From Myxococcus sp046520405 (GTDB taxonomy: Bacteria > Myxococcota > Myxococcia > Myxococcales > Myxococcaceae), in assembly GCA_046520405.1 (NCBI GenBank), contig JBKGHI010000005.1:27215-91214 (forward strand): a stretch of DNA of 64,000 nt, written 5' to 3'. Positions 36,082 to 44,634 of this stretch are shown here, one piece after another. The notes beneath the pieces were generated by a model. The model saw nothing but the letters and a program-made list of their open reading frames with translations. It ran no database searches and was not told the DNA's origin. Positions within the stretch are counted from its first letter, which is position 1. Every line of letters begins with the position of its first letter. The position numbers and the translations under genes are program-made.

Positions 36082-36780
36082 ATGAAGCGGACTCTTTGCA
36101 GTGCCCTCCTCGGCCTGTCGCTGGCGGCTTGCGGCCCCATGGACGAAGCAGCACCGGACCTCACGTCGGAGCAGGAGCAGCCCCTGGAGGCCACCTGCAC
36201 CAGCGTGGACAACACGGCCATGACGACGCATGCGTGCGCCCACGCGTCCAACCCTGGCGACAACGTGAATGTGAATGGCGTCACCGGCGCGCCCAACGTC
36301 AGCACCCAGCACAAGCACTACACCGTGACGCTGTCCGGCAGCGGCACGGGCAAGGTGACGTACATCCCCGTGGCCCGGGCCTCGACGACCTCCACCGTGG
36401 AGTCCGTCGCGTTCTACACCACGCAGAACGTCACCCTCACCGCGGTGGACACGAGCGTCACGCCCAACGTCACGCTGACGGCGCTGGTCAGCACCAACGG
36501 CATCACCGAGGGCAGTTGCTCTCTGCACCACGCGCGGGTGTTCGACCTCCAGGTCGGCCACACGTACGAGCTGAACATCACCACGTCCCCCGCCACCACC
36601 TCGGTCGGCGTGGTGCCGGAGTACCTGTTCGACAACCGCGGCCGCTACTACCGGGACGCGGATGGAGATGGCTACGGCGCCAACAGCCCGCTCTACCGCT
36701 TCGCGTGTGAGGCACCCGCTGGCTACGTCACCCAGCGCTTCGACTGCGACGACACCAACCCCGCCATCTTCAACTGCTAG
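36082..36780 (+). CDS. HACxH-motif lipoprotein, copy 3, with MopE-like metal-binding motif
   Basis: A 232-residue lipoprotein (lipobox LAAC, Cys17). THACAH at residues 49-54 is the locus motif. It is followed by a QHKHYTVTLSG strand and GSCSLHHARVFDL near 155, as in the sister proteins. The last ~50 residues are different. They hold YYRDADGDGYGANSP, then FACEAPAGYV and FDCDDTNPAIFNC. This is the pattern of the putative metal-binding MopE repeat, named for the copper-binding surface protein of Methylococcus. AAAGGAAG precedes the ATG. A large hairpin follows the stop, before copy 4. Confidence 0.8.
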   Translation: MKRTLCSALLGLSLAACGPMDEAAPDLTSEQEQPLEATCTSVDNTAMTTHACAHASNPGDNVNVNGVTGAPNVSTQHKHYTVTLSGSGTGKVTYIPVARASTTSTVESVAFYTTQNVTLTAVDTSVTPNVTLTALVSTNGITEGSCSLHHARVFDLQVGHTYELNITTSPATTSVGVVPEYLFDNRGRYYRDADGDGYGANSPLYRFACEAPAGYVTQRFDCDDTNPAIFNC

Positions 36781-36824
36781 CCCGTCACCCGTCGGGTGAC
36801 CTGGGCATCACCGCAGCCCCTCCA

Positions 36825-36860
36825 CCGGGGCGCCCCGCGCAGCTCGGCGGGGCGCCCCGG
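36825..36860 (+). terminator. Large GC hairpin between HACxH copies 3 and 4
   Basis: A perfect 14-bp stem (36825-36838 with 36847-36860) and an 8-nt loop, followed by CCCTTCTCTCTC. Each arm contains GGGGCGCCCC, which is also self-complementary, so other folds are possible. It may end the copy 3 transcript or act as an attenuator, since no operator box precedes copy 4. A smaller repeat GTCACCC / GGGTGAC lies at 36784-36800. Confidence 0.65.
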
Positions 36861-36887
36861 CCCTTCTCTCTCACCGAAGGCCCTCCG

Positions 36888-37859
36888 ATGCGAACCGCCG
36901 CCACCCTCCCCCTGCTCGCCACCTGCGCCCTGCTGGCCCTGGCTGGCTGTGACAATGACGACCCGGTCCCCCCAACGCCCTTGCCGGACGCGGGCACCCG
37001 TCCAGACGCGGGGACCGAGCCGGATGCGGGCACACAGTCGGATGCGGGCTCCGTCGAGGGCCCTGCGGTCATCGACTCCACGCCCTCGGAAGGCGAGACG
37101 AACGTGCTGCCCGTGGAGCTGTTCAAGGCGGACGCGACGACCACCGGTTTCCGCAAGTGCGTCACACTCACCTTCGACGCGCCCATGGACACCACCGCGG
37201 CGGACGTCACCCTCGTCGACCAAACAACCCCGGCCAACGCTCCTCGCACGCTGACGGGCACCTGGTCCGAGGACGGCCTGACGCTGTCGGTCTCCATCCC
37301 CCGGCCCGAATCCGACCTGCCGCCGCTCGAGGAGGAGACGGCGTACACCCTGGAGCTCGGCGCGCTGAAGAGCGCGGAGGGCCACGCGGTGGACACCTCG
37401 CATGCCGGGCTTGGCGATGGACGCCTGGACTTCACCACCGGCCGCCGCGACGGCACCACCGAACATGCCTGCGCCCACGCGCTGCTGGAGAGCCCGGTGC
37501 CCGTCACCGCGAGCGCCTCCCCCACCATCTACCCCGCGACGGACAGCTCCCACGAGTTCTACGCGCTGACGCTCCCCGCCAGCGGCACGTCCTTCCTGGG
37601 CTACACGGAAGTCGTATCGGGTGAGAGCCGGGACGAGCCCGTCGTCCTCTACCTCAACCACCCCATCCCGGTAACGGTGCACGACACGACGGAGGGCGAG
37701 GACGCCGTCGCCGCCACGCTGGAGCCCGCCCGCCCCGTCTGCCTGCCCGCCATCACCCACACGCTGAAGTTCACCGCGCCCGGAGGCGACCGCTTCCTCC
37801 GGCTCACCTTCGGCCCGACGGAGCTGGAGACGTTCACCTTTGTCTTCGAACGCTACTGA
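36888..37859 (+). CDS. HACxH-motif lipoprotein, copy 4, with N-terminal Ig-like domain
   Basis: A 323-residue lipoprotein (lipobox LAGC, Cys21). After four DAGT-type repeats (residues 34-53), an SbsA/Big_5 Ig-like domain runs from about 60 to 185 (STPSEGETNV, LTFDAPMDTTAADV). EHACAH is at 192-197. It is followed by a SSHEFYALTLPASG strand, a PVCLPAITHTLKF region and a final RLTFGPTELETFTFVFE strand, all matching the other copies. It is thus a longer member with an extra spacer domain. It lies 107 bases after copy 3, beyond a large hairpin. It converges on the MFS gene, with one base between the stops. Confidence 0.78.
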   Translation: MRTAATLPLLATCALLALAGCDNDDPVPPTPLPDAGTRPDAGTEPDAGTQSDAGSVEGPAVIDSTPSEGETNVLPVELFKADATTTGFRKCVTLTFDAPMDTTAADVTLVDQTTPANAPRTLTGTWSEDGLTLSVSIPRPESDLPPLEEETAYTLELGALKSAEGHAVDTSHAGLGDGRLDFTTGRRDGTTEHACAHALLESPVPVTASASPTIYPATDSSHEFYALTLPASGTSFLGYTEVVSGESRDEPVVLYLNHPIPVTVHDTTEGEDAVAATLEPARPVCLPAITHTLKFTAPGGDRFLRLTFGPTELETFTFVFERY

Positions 37860-37860
37860 G

Positions 37861-39180
37861 TCAGGGCTCGGGGGCGGGGTGCAGCGGCGCGCTCCGCCCC
37901 GCCCGCAGCAGGTGCAGCGCGATGCCCACGCCCATGACACTCACCGCGGCCACGTAGTGCGCGGGGGCCAGCGGCGACGCCTTCATCATCAAGGTGACGA
38001 CCAGCGGGGTCATCCCTCCGAAGATGGCGTAGGCCATGTTGTACGAGAAGGACAGCCCGGAGAAGCGCACCGGCGCCGGGAAGGCGCGCACGATGGCGGT
38101 GGGGACCACCCCCACCACGCCGACACAGAAGCCCGCCAGCGCGGACAGCGGCACCAACGCCTCCGACGAGGCCGCCGCGCCCAGGTACAGCGAATACGCC
38201 GCCGCGAGCATCAGCACGCACCCCAGCCCCAGCGCCGGCCCCACCCCCACCCGGTCCGCGAGCAGCCCGAACGCCACGCAGCCGAACGTCAGGCTCAGCG
38301 TGGCCGCGCTGCTGGCCACCAGCGCGTGCGTCGCGGTGATTTGATGCAGGCTCTGCATCAACGTGGGGGTCATCAGGATGACCACGACGATGCCGGCGGT
38401 CAGCACCCAGGTGAGCAGCATGGACATGACCACGGTCCCACCGTGGCCCCGCAGCACGGCCTTGAGCGGCAGCTCGCGCACCAGCGCCTTGCGCCGCCGC
38501 AGCTCCTCGAAGACGGGCGTCTCCGCCAGCCAGCGCCGCAGGAACACCGCCAGGAAGCCGAACACGCCGCCGATGAGGAAGGGCGCACGCCAGCCGTAGG
38601 CGTTCACCTCCTCGGGCCCCAGCAGTGAGTTCACCGCCGTGGCCACCAGTGAGCCCAGCAGGATGCCGAAGGTGAGGCCCGCGGTGAGCGTCCCGCACGC
38701 CAGCCCCACCCTGCGCGAGGGCACGTGCTCCGACACGAAGACCCAGGCACCCGGGACCTCGCCGCCCACCGCCGCGCCCTGCACCATGCGCAGCAGGAGC
38801 AACACCAGGGGCGCCGCGTGACCCGCGGTGGCGTAGGTGGGGAGCAGGCCTATCAGCAGCGTGGGCACCGACATCATGAACACGCTCAAGGTGAACATGC
38901 GCTTGCGGCCCGCCCGGTCTCCGAAGTGGGCCATCACGATGCCGCCCAGCGGGCGCGCCAGGTAGCCCGCTGCGAACAAGCCAAAGGCCTGCAGCTGCCG
39001 CAGCCACTCCGGCGTGTCGGGCGGGAAGAAGAGCTCGCCAATCACCTTGGTGAAGAAGACGAAGATGATGAAGTCGTAGAACTCCAGTGCGCCGCCCAGC
39101 GCCGCCAACGAGAGCGTCCGGACGTCTTCACGGGTCAACGGCCGCTGCGGCAGGTCCTGCGAAGTCGGGAGGGAGGACAT
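37861..39180 (-). CDS. MFS transporter of the metabolite:H+ symporter (MHS) type
   Basis: A 439-residue membrane carrier with 12 predicted helices. The MFS loop motif is AHFGDRAGRKRMF near residue 85. The early ALEFYDFIIFVFF stretch is typical of the ProP/KgtP/citrate symporter group, which bring in organic acids or osmolytes with protons. WRAPFLIGG near 195 and the charged LRRWLAETPVFEELRRRK central loop also fit. It follows the Crp-type regulator gene by 43 bases on the same strand and is probably controlled by it. The substrate is unknown. Confidence 0.9.
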   Translation of the reverse strand: MSSLPTSQDLPQRPLTREDVRTLSLAALGGALEFYDFIIFVFFTKVIGELFFPPDTPEWLRQLQAFGLFAAGYLARPLGGIVMAHFGDRAGRKRMFTLSVFMMSVPTLLIGLLPTYATAGHAAPLVLLLLRMVQGAAVGGEVPGAWVFVSEHVPSRRVGLACGTLTAGLTFGILLGSLVATAVNSLLGPEEVNAYGWRAPFLIGGVFGFLAVFLRRWLAETPVFEELRRRKALVRELPLKAVLRGHGGTVVMSMLLTWVLTAGIVVVILMTPTLMQSLHQITATHALVASSAATLSLTFGCVAFGLLADRVGVGPALGLGCVLMLAAAYSLYLGAAASSEALVPLSALAGFCVGVVGVVPTAIVRAFPAPVRFSGLSFSYNMAYAIFGGMTPLVVTLMMKASPLAPAHYVAAVSVMGVGIALHLLRAGRSAPLHPAPEP

Positions 39181-39223
39181 GGCGGGTCGGCGGTCGATGA
39201 AACCACGGACCGGACCGCCGCGC

Positions 39224-39811
39224 TCACTCCGCCCGCTTGCGGCGGCGTGACACGATGCGGCTCAACGCCACCTCGGTGATGCCCAGATAGGCCGCCACGT
39301 CCCGCTGGGGGACACGTCCGTGCAGGTGGGGATGCTCCTGCCAGAAGCGCTCCAGGCGCTCCTCCGCGGACAGGTCGAGGAACTCCTGCTCGCGGCGCTC
39401 CTTCAGGATGTAGTGCCGCTCCGCCACCCTGCGGGCGAGCTGGACCCAGCAGGGATGTCCGGCCTCCAACACCTGAAGGTCCTGCGCCTGGAACACCAGC
39501 ACCCGGCTGGGCTCCAGCGCCTCGATCGCCGTCATGGAGGGCTGGCCCTGCAGCATCTCCGCGTAGGCGCCAATCAGCTCGCCCTCGGTGCGGAAGGCCT
39601 TGATGGACTCTTCCCCCTTGGCGGACACCCGCACCGCGCGGAAGACGCCCTGGAGCACCAGCGCGAAGCGGTCCGCCGGGTCGCCAGGCCGCAGGAAGAG
39701 CGCTCGCTTCTCCAGCGACTGCTCGCGCGTCAGCGCCTCCGCCTTCAGCCATTCACTGGCGGGAAGCGGGGTCAGCGCGGCGATGTGCTCGAAGAGCTGG
39801 GGGTATCTCAC
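39224..39811 (-). CDS. Crp/Fnr-family transcriptional regulator
   Basis: A 195-residue regulator. An N-terminal cyclic-nucleotide-binding-like beta-roll holds PGDPADRFALVLQGVFRAV and GELIGAYAEML. A C-terminal winged helix holds RVPQRDVAAYLGITEVALSR near 170. No Cys cluster of Fnr type is present, so it is not an iron-sulfur oxygen sensor. The GTG at 39811 is preferred over an ATG 75 bases upstream, which would overlap the divergent gene and has no matching homologous start. A palindrome sits just before this start. It probably regulates the MFS gene and the divergent hydroxylase gene. Confidence 0.88.
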   Translation of the reverse strand: MRYPQLFEHIAALTPLPASEWLKAEALTREQSLEKRALFLRPGDPADRFALVLQGVFRAVRVSAKGEESIKAFRTEGELIGAYAEMLQGQPSMTAIEALEPSRVLVFQAQDLQVLEAGHPCWVQLARRVAERHYILKERREQEFLDLSAEERLERFWQEHPHLHGRVPQRDVAAYLGITEVALSRIVSRRRKRAE

Positions 39812-39820
39812 TCGGAGGCG

Positions 39821-39837
39821 CCTGGGGTTAACCCAGG
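39821..39837. promoter_or_regulatory. Palindrome between the Crp-type regulator and the hydroxylase gene
   Basis: CCTGGG, five bases (GTTAA), CCCAGG is a perfect dyad in the 64-base gap between divergent starts at 39811 and 39876. The position suits an autoregulatory operator. It is not the TGTGA-N6-TCACA site of classical Crp. Confidence 0.5.
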
Positions 39838-39875
39838 TTAAGGCGCCCTTCCCGCTGGCGCCATACACCGGCGGC

Positions 39876-41123
39876 ATGAGCATCAACGTCTATGCCATCG
39901 CGACGCCCTTCGTCATCGTCCTGGCGCTGGGGGAATTCGCCTACTGCGTCATCCGGCGCAACGGGTACTACGCCTTCCAGGACTCCATCGCGAGCATGGG
40001 CACCGCGGTGCTCAACCAGTGCGTCAACGTGGCGGTGGCGCTGCTGGTGCTCCCGCTCTTCATCCAGTTGGGACAGTTCGCGCCGTGGCAGCTCGGCGCA
40101 TCCTCCCCGCTGGAGCTGGTGGCGCTCTTCCTGGGCGTGGACTTCCTCTTCTACTGGTTCCACCGCTTCGGCCACCGCACCAACATCGGCTGGGCCGCGC
40201 ATTCGCCGCACCACTCCACCGAGGAGCTCAACTACGCGGTGGCCCTGCGCGCGAGCGTGACGCAGCGCCTCTTCTCGTTCCTCTTCTACTGGCCGCTGGT
40301 GCTGGTGGGCTTCCCGCCCGAGGCCGTGCTGGCCATGGTGGCCTTCCACCTGGTGCTCCAGTTCATCCCCCACACGCGCGTCATCCCCAAGATGCCCCGG
40401 TGGATTGAGTCCTGGCTCAACACGCCGTCGCACCACCGCGTCCACCACGCGCGCAATGACGTCTACATCGACAAGAACTACGCGGGCTTCCTCATCATCT
40501 GGGACAAGCTGTTCGGCACCTTCGAGGAGGAGAAGGAGGCGTGCTCCTACGGCCTCACCTCCCCGCCCAACACCTGGGACCCGACGGTCATCAACTTCCA
40601 GGCGTGGGCGAAGCTGGTCAGCGACGCGGTGGCCACCAAGAGCCACTGGGACCGGCTGCGCATCTGGGTGATGCCCACCGGCTGGAGGCCCGCGGACCTG
40701 CCTCCGCGCCCCTCCGTGGGCTGGCAGAAGGACGGCGTGGAATTGAAGTTCCAGTCCACCGAGCTGCCCGGCGTCCGGGCCTACCTCGTGTTTCAACTGC
40801 TGGCGGCGATGCCCTTCATGCTGCTGGTGAGCCACCACGCCTCGCCGCTGTCCGGCTGGCAGAAGCTGGTGCTCAGCCTGCTCTTCTGGGCCATGGCCAC
40901 CGCGTGGAGCGGAATGCTGGAGTCGCGGCGCTGGAGTCTGCCGCTGGAGCTGGGGAGGGTGCTCGCCATGGGCGTGGCGGTGACGTGGTGGCTGCTGCGG
41001 TCGCCAGCGCCCCAGAGCTGGAGCGTGCTGTGCGCGGGGTGGTTGCTCGCGTCGCTCGCCTGGCTGCTGGTGGTGCGCGCCGCGGGGCCCGCCGCCACGC
41101 CCATGCCGCAGGGCATCCGCTGA
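39876..41123 (+). CDS. Membrane fatty acid hydroxylase / sterol desaturase family protein
   Basis: A 415-residue di-iron membrane enzyme that hydroxylates or desaturates a lipid using O2. The His clusters are FHRFGHR near residue 97, HSPHHSTEELN near 110 and HHRVHHARND near 187. YIDKNYAGFLIIWDKLFGTF is the typical segment after the third cluster. About five membrane helices come before residue 180, and three or four more form a C-terminal extension of about 120 residues that is longer than in simple members. The divergent Crp-type gene and shared palindrome suggest joint control. Confidence 0.92.
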   Translation: MSINVYAIATPFVIVLALGEFAYCVIRRNGYYAFQDSIASMGTAVLNQCVNVAVALLVLPLFIQLGQFAPWQLGASSPLELVALFLGVDFLFYWFHRFGHRTNIGWAAHSPHHSTEELNYAVALRASVTQRLFSFLFYWPLVLVGFPPEAVLAMVAFHLVLQFIPHTRVIPKMPRWIESWLNTPSHHRVHHARNDVYIDKNYAGFLIIWDKLFGTFEEEKEACSYGLTSPPNTWDPTVINFQAWAKLVSDAVATKSHWDRLRIWVMPTGWRPADLPPRPSVGWQKDGVELKFQSTELPGVRAYLVFQLLAAMPFMLLVSHHASPLSGWQKLVLSLLFWAMATAWSGMLESRRWSLPLELGRVLAMGVAVTWWLLRSPAPQSWSVLCAGWLLASLAWLLVVRAAGPAATPMPQGIR

Positions 41124-41130
41124 GCCTGCG

Positions 41131-41970
41131 TCAGGCGGGCTCCCACGTCCCAGCGAAGGCGGTGTAGCGGCGTACGTTGAGCGTCAGCGCCCGGTACACC
41201 TGCGTCTCGGGCGTCAGCTCCACCGGCTCGCCGCTGGCGGGCACCGTCACCCGGTCGAAGTGCGCGCCCTCGAACCAGCGGTGCGGCTGCACCTCCACGA
41301 CGAAGCGGCCGCCCTCGTCGAGCTCCACCGCGATGGGCACGAAGTCCACGCGTTGCAGCTCCACGGGCGGCGGGAAGTCCAGGGCCACCCGGAATGGAAC
41401 CTGCGTCTCCTGCCGGGACGCGGTCCCCTCCAGAATCATGGACCGGCCTCCCAGCGCCGCGCCTTCCGCGCCCAGGGCCCGGGACGGCGGCTGGAGCAGC
41501 AACGAGAAGGAGCGCGCCAATCCGGCGATGCCCGGTGAGCGCCCCAGCTCCCGCACCTCGCCCGACTCCGCCAGCAGGTCGAACACCACCTCGCGGTCCC
41601 ACTCCCCCAGCACCGTGCCGCCAGAGAAGAAGTGCCCGTCATGGGCGTGCGCGGTGGGCAGCAGCCACTGCCCCAGCCGTTGCAGAAGGCGCGGCGCCGA
41701 GGCCGTGGGCTCCAGCGGAGAGGCGTTCTCGAAGATGTAGATGGGCCCCAGCACCATCAACCCGGACGACAGGCGGACGCGCCAGCCGGTGTCGGTGGTG
41801 AACTCGCCGAGCATGTCTTCGCCTGGGGCTCTCGCGGTGCGCAGGCCCATGCGGAAGGTGACGCTGCGGCCTCCCGTGCCGGAGAGGCCACAGGCGGACG
41901 CGCCTCCCACGAGCGCGGTACCCAACATCAGACTGAAGGCGCGACGGGTGGTGCGCAGCGGGGACGTCAT
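41131..41970 (-). CDS. Lipoprotein of the TonB-receptor operon
   Basis: A 279-residue exported lipoprotein. The N-terminus (TSPLRTTRRAFSLMLG, lipobox ASAC near 26) has a twin Arg, so Tat export is possible. The mature part begins with a beta strand pair, then AHAHDGHFFSGGTVLGEWD near 105, a His cluster suited to bind a metal. It continues with LARSFSLLLQPPSRALG and a beta-rich C-terminal half. It overlaps the receptor stop by four bases (ATGA). It is not in a family I can name. Context suggests it loads or stores the receptor's substrate. Confidence 0.75.
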   Translation of the reverse strand: MTSPLRTTRRAFSLMLGTALVGGASACGLSGTGGRSVTFRMGLRTARAPGEDMLGEFTTDTGWRVRLSSGLMVLGPIYIFENASPLEPTASAPRLLQRLGQWLLPTAHAHDGHFFSGGTVLGEWDREVVFDLLAESGEVRELGRSPGIAGLARSFSLLLQPPSRALGAEGAALGGRSMILEGTASRQETQVPFRVALDFPPPVELQRVDFVPIAVELDEGGRFVVEVQPHRWFEGAHFDRVTVPASGEPVELTPETQVYRALTLNVRRYTAFAGTWEPA

Positions 41971-44500
41971 GGCGAGTCCTCCTGGAAGTCCAGGTGCAGG
42001 GTGAGCGTGCCCATGAAGGTGCGTGGCGCGCCCGCGGTGAAGTGACGGGTGGCCATCAGCGACGGCGGCGCGTCCGGGCCGCGGAAGTTGGAGACGAAGT
42101 TGAACTCCGATTCCCGCCAGCGCGTGTCGAGCAGGTTCTCCACCGACAGGCCCAGCTCCACCGACTTCCACCGGGCCCGCGTGCCCACGTCGAACAGGAA
42201 GATGGGCGCGCTGTAGCGGTCCAACGGCAGGGGACGGGGACCGATGGCGCTGTGCCCCAGGGCCACGTTCCAGTCCACCAGTTGGCCCGCGACGCGGGCA
42301 GTGCCGCGCAGCGACGCATCCACGCGCCCCAGCAGCTCCGGGATGTAGGGCATCACCGTCCCGTCCCACAGCTTCCACGCCGAGGCCCCGGGCACCGGCA
42401 ACGTGGCACGCGCCCAGGCCAGCGAGGCCTGGATGTCCACGCGGTTCTGCAACGTCCCACGCGCGCTGACGAAGGCGCCCAGCCGCTGCGAGGCGCCCAC
42501 GGGCTGGTTGCGGCCCACCGTCTCGTCGAAGACGAAGTCCTGCGACACGCGGGTGGCGAAGAAGGCGCCGCGCGCCTCCAGCGACAGGGGGCCGTCCAAC
42601 CGCCAGCCCAGGCCCGTCTCGCCCGAGGCCACGCGGGCGTAGGGCGCCAGCTCCGCGTCGGACAAGGCGGCGGCGTCACTGGAGCGCGCGCCCAGGCCCG
42701 CGCTGGTGAGCCAGGTGAGCCGGGGCGTCAGACGAATCTCCGCCGAGGCGCGCGGGCTGGCGAAGAAGCCATAGGCCTCCAGGGACTCGTCGGGCAGCCG
42801 GGGCCGTCGCGGTCCTCGACGGGGCGGTTGTGGTCGTCCACGCCGAAGAGGAAGGTGTCCAGGCGCACGCCACCGCGGAGGGTGAGCCACGACAGGGGGG
42901 CGACTCGCAACGAGGCGTAGGCGCCCAGGTTGGTGGTACGCACCTGGTTGTCGAAGACGGCCGCGTAGGGCACACCGCCGCTGTCCCGCAGCCGGCGCGA
43001 GCGCGTGCGCACGTCGTCGTAGCGGGCGACGTAGCCGAGTTCCAAGGGCTGCGGCTGTCCCAGCAGCGTGAGCCCCGGCGTGTAGCGGCCCCGCAGGCCC
43101 ACGGTGGAGCCGCGGTAGTAGCCCTCCGTGTTGTCACCGCGCTGGCTCTCGCCATCCGGCGGCGTGGTGTCCTGGAGGAAGCCCGTGAAGTTGTCGCGAA
43201 TGCGCGTCTGCCGAAGGATGACGTAGCCCTGCTGGACGAAGCGCCCACCGTTCTTCAGCCGGGACTGGAGCTCTGCGGAGAGGATGTGGCGCTGTCCCGC
43301 GCCGCCCTGGTTGGGGTCGTAGGAGCAGAAGAACTGTGAGTCCGCGTCCGTGGCGCACGGCATGCGCGTGTCCACGACATCCGTCTCCCGCACCACGCCC
43401 GCGGAGGCGAAGCGCGAGCCGTAGCTGGTGCCGAACAGACGCAGCCGCGACTCATCACCCACGCGCAGCTCCACCTGCGCCATGACGCCCGCGTTCGCGT
43501 AGGAGCGGTTGGGCCCGAAGCCGTGGCCCTGACGCAGCAACAGCCCCACGAAGGTGGAGTCACTGGCCTCTGGCGGGCCCCAGAGCAGGGACAGCCGGCG
43601 CGCGGCGAAGCTGCCCGTGGAGAGCGACGCGGTGAGGCCGCGCCGCGCCAGCCCGAGCTGGTACTCCACCGTGCCCGCCACGCCGAAGTCGCCCTGGGAC
43701 GGGTCATAGGGCCCCTCGGTGACGCGCAGGGACTCCACCAGCTCCGGGATGATGAAGTACGTGTCCGCGTAGCCGTGGCCGTGCGAGTGGGACACCTCGT
43801 TGAGCGGGACGCCGTTGAGGCGCAGCTCCACGTCCTTGCCTTCGCCCGCATCGAAGCCGCGGATGTAGATGCTCTCCGCATGGCCCTCGCCGCCGTGGTT
43901 GGCCAGCATCACGCCGGGCGCCAGCAGCATCAGGTCCGAAGCGGAGCGGCGCGGCACGTCCGCGAGCTGGCCCACCGGAATGTGGAAGTCCCCCACCGCC
44001 ACCGGCGGCGGCGCATGAGAGGCACCCCGCACCGTGGTGGAGAAGGCCGGTGGCTCTTGCGCCACCGGCGCGTCCGAGGCGGACTCTTCGCCAGGCGACG
44101 CTCCCGCGCGCGTTGCGTCCGCGACGGCCGGTGCCTCCGAGCCCTGCCCGAAGGCCACGGGCTCGATGTGGTGGCCATGCACGGGGGGCACGAAGGTGAC
44201 GGGCACATCCACCCGCACATCGATGGCCTCTTCGCCGCGCCGGGCCGGCTGGAAGCGCCAGCGCAGCGCGGCATTCATCGCGGCGGAATCAAACGCAACG
44301 CCAGCGGACTGCCGCACCTCCACCTGGGACACCTCGCCCGTGCGGTCGATGGTGAGCCGCAGCAGGACGGTGGCGGGCACCTCGGGAGGAGGCACCTCCG
44401 CGGGCAGCACGGGCCCTGGCGCCTCCAGAGGAACGGGTGGAGTCACAGGCAATTCGCCCGTGGCGCTCAGCACGCAGAGCACCAGAGTCGGAATCCACAC
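41967..44500 (-). pseudogene. TonB-dependent receptor with N-terminal TonB-C-like domain, one frameshift
   Basis: An outer-membrane uptake receptor of about 845 residues once repaired. After the signal peptide, residues 25-110 look like a TonB C-terminal (energy transducer) domain: VLLRLTIDRTGEVSQVEV and ALRWRFQPARRGEEAIDV. The plug follows, with NHGGEGHAESIYIRGFDAG and NEVSHSHGHGYADTYF, a very His-rich stretch known from a receptor subfamily. The barrel comes last. The frame breaks at the GGGG run 42800-42803 (CCCC in the gene). One more base joins DRDGP to RLPDESLEAYGFF. The GTG at 44500 has GAGG upstream. The substrate is probably a metal or metal complex. Confidence 0.82.
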
Positions 44501-44600
44501 GGGTGATGACCTCACTAGGGGTTCCGGAGCGGCCCGCCCTGGAGCGGCGTTCATGCATCCGGGTTGCATCCACACCCCAGATACACCACAGCTCCGATTG

Positions 44601-44626
44601 ACTCGCAACCATGTTGCAATTAACTA
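44601..44626. promoter_or_regulatory. Candidate operator, box 4, shared by divergent genes
   Basis: GCAAC-CAT-GTTGC (44605-44617) is a perfect 5-bp dyad with the same centre and half-site spacing (GCAA-N5-TTGC) as box 1. Downstream it continues ATTAAC, near the TTTGAA of boxes 1 and 2. It lies 105 bases before the receptor start and nine bases before the ATG at 44635, so it could control both. Confidence 0.6.
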
Positions 44627-44634
44627 TCTATTGC

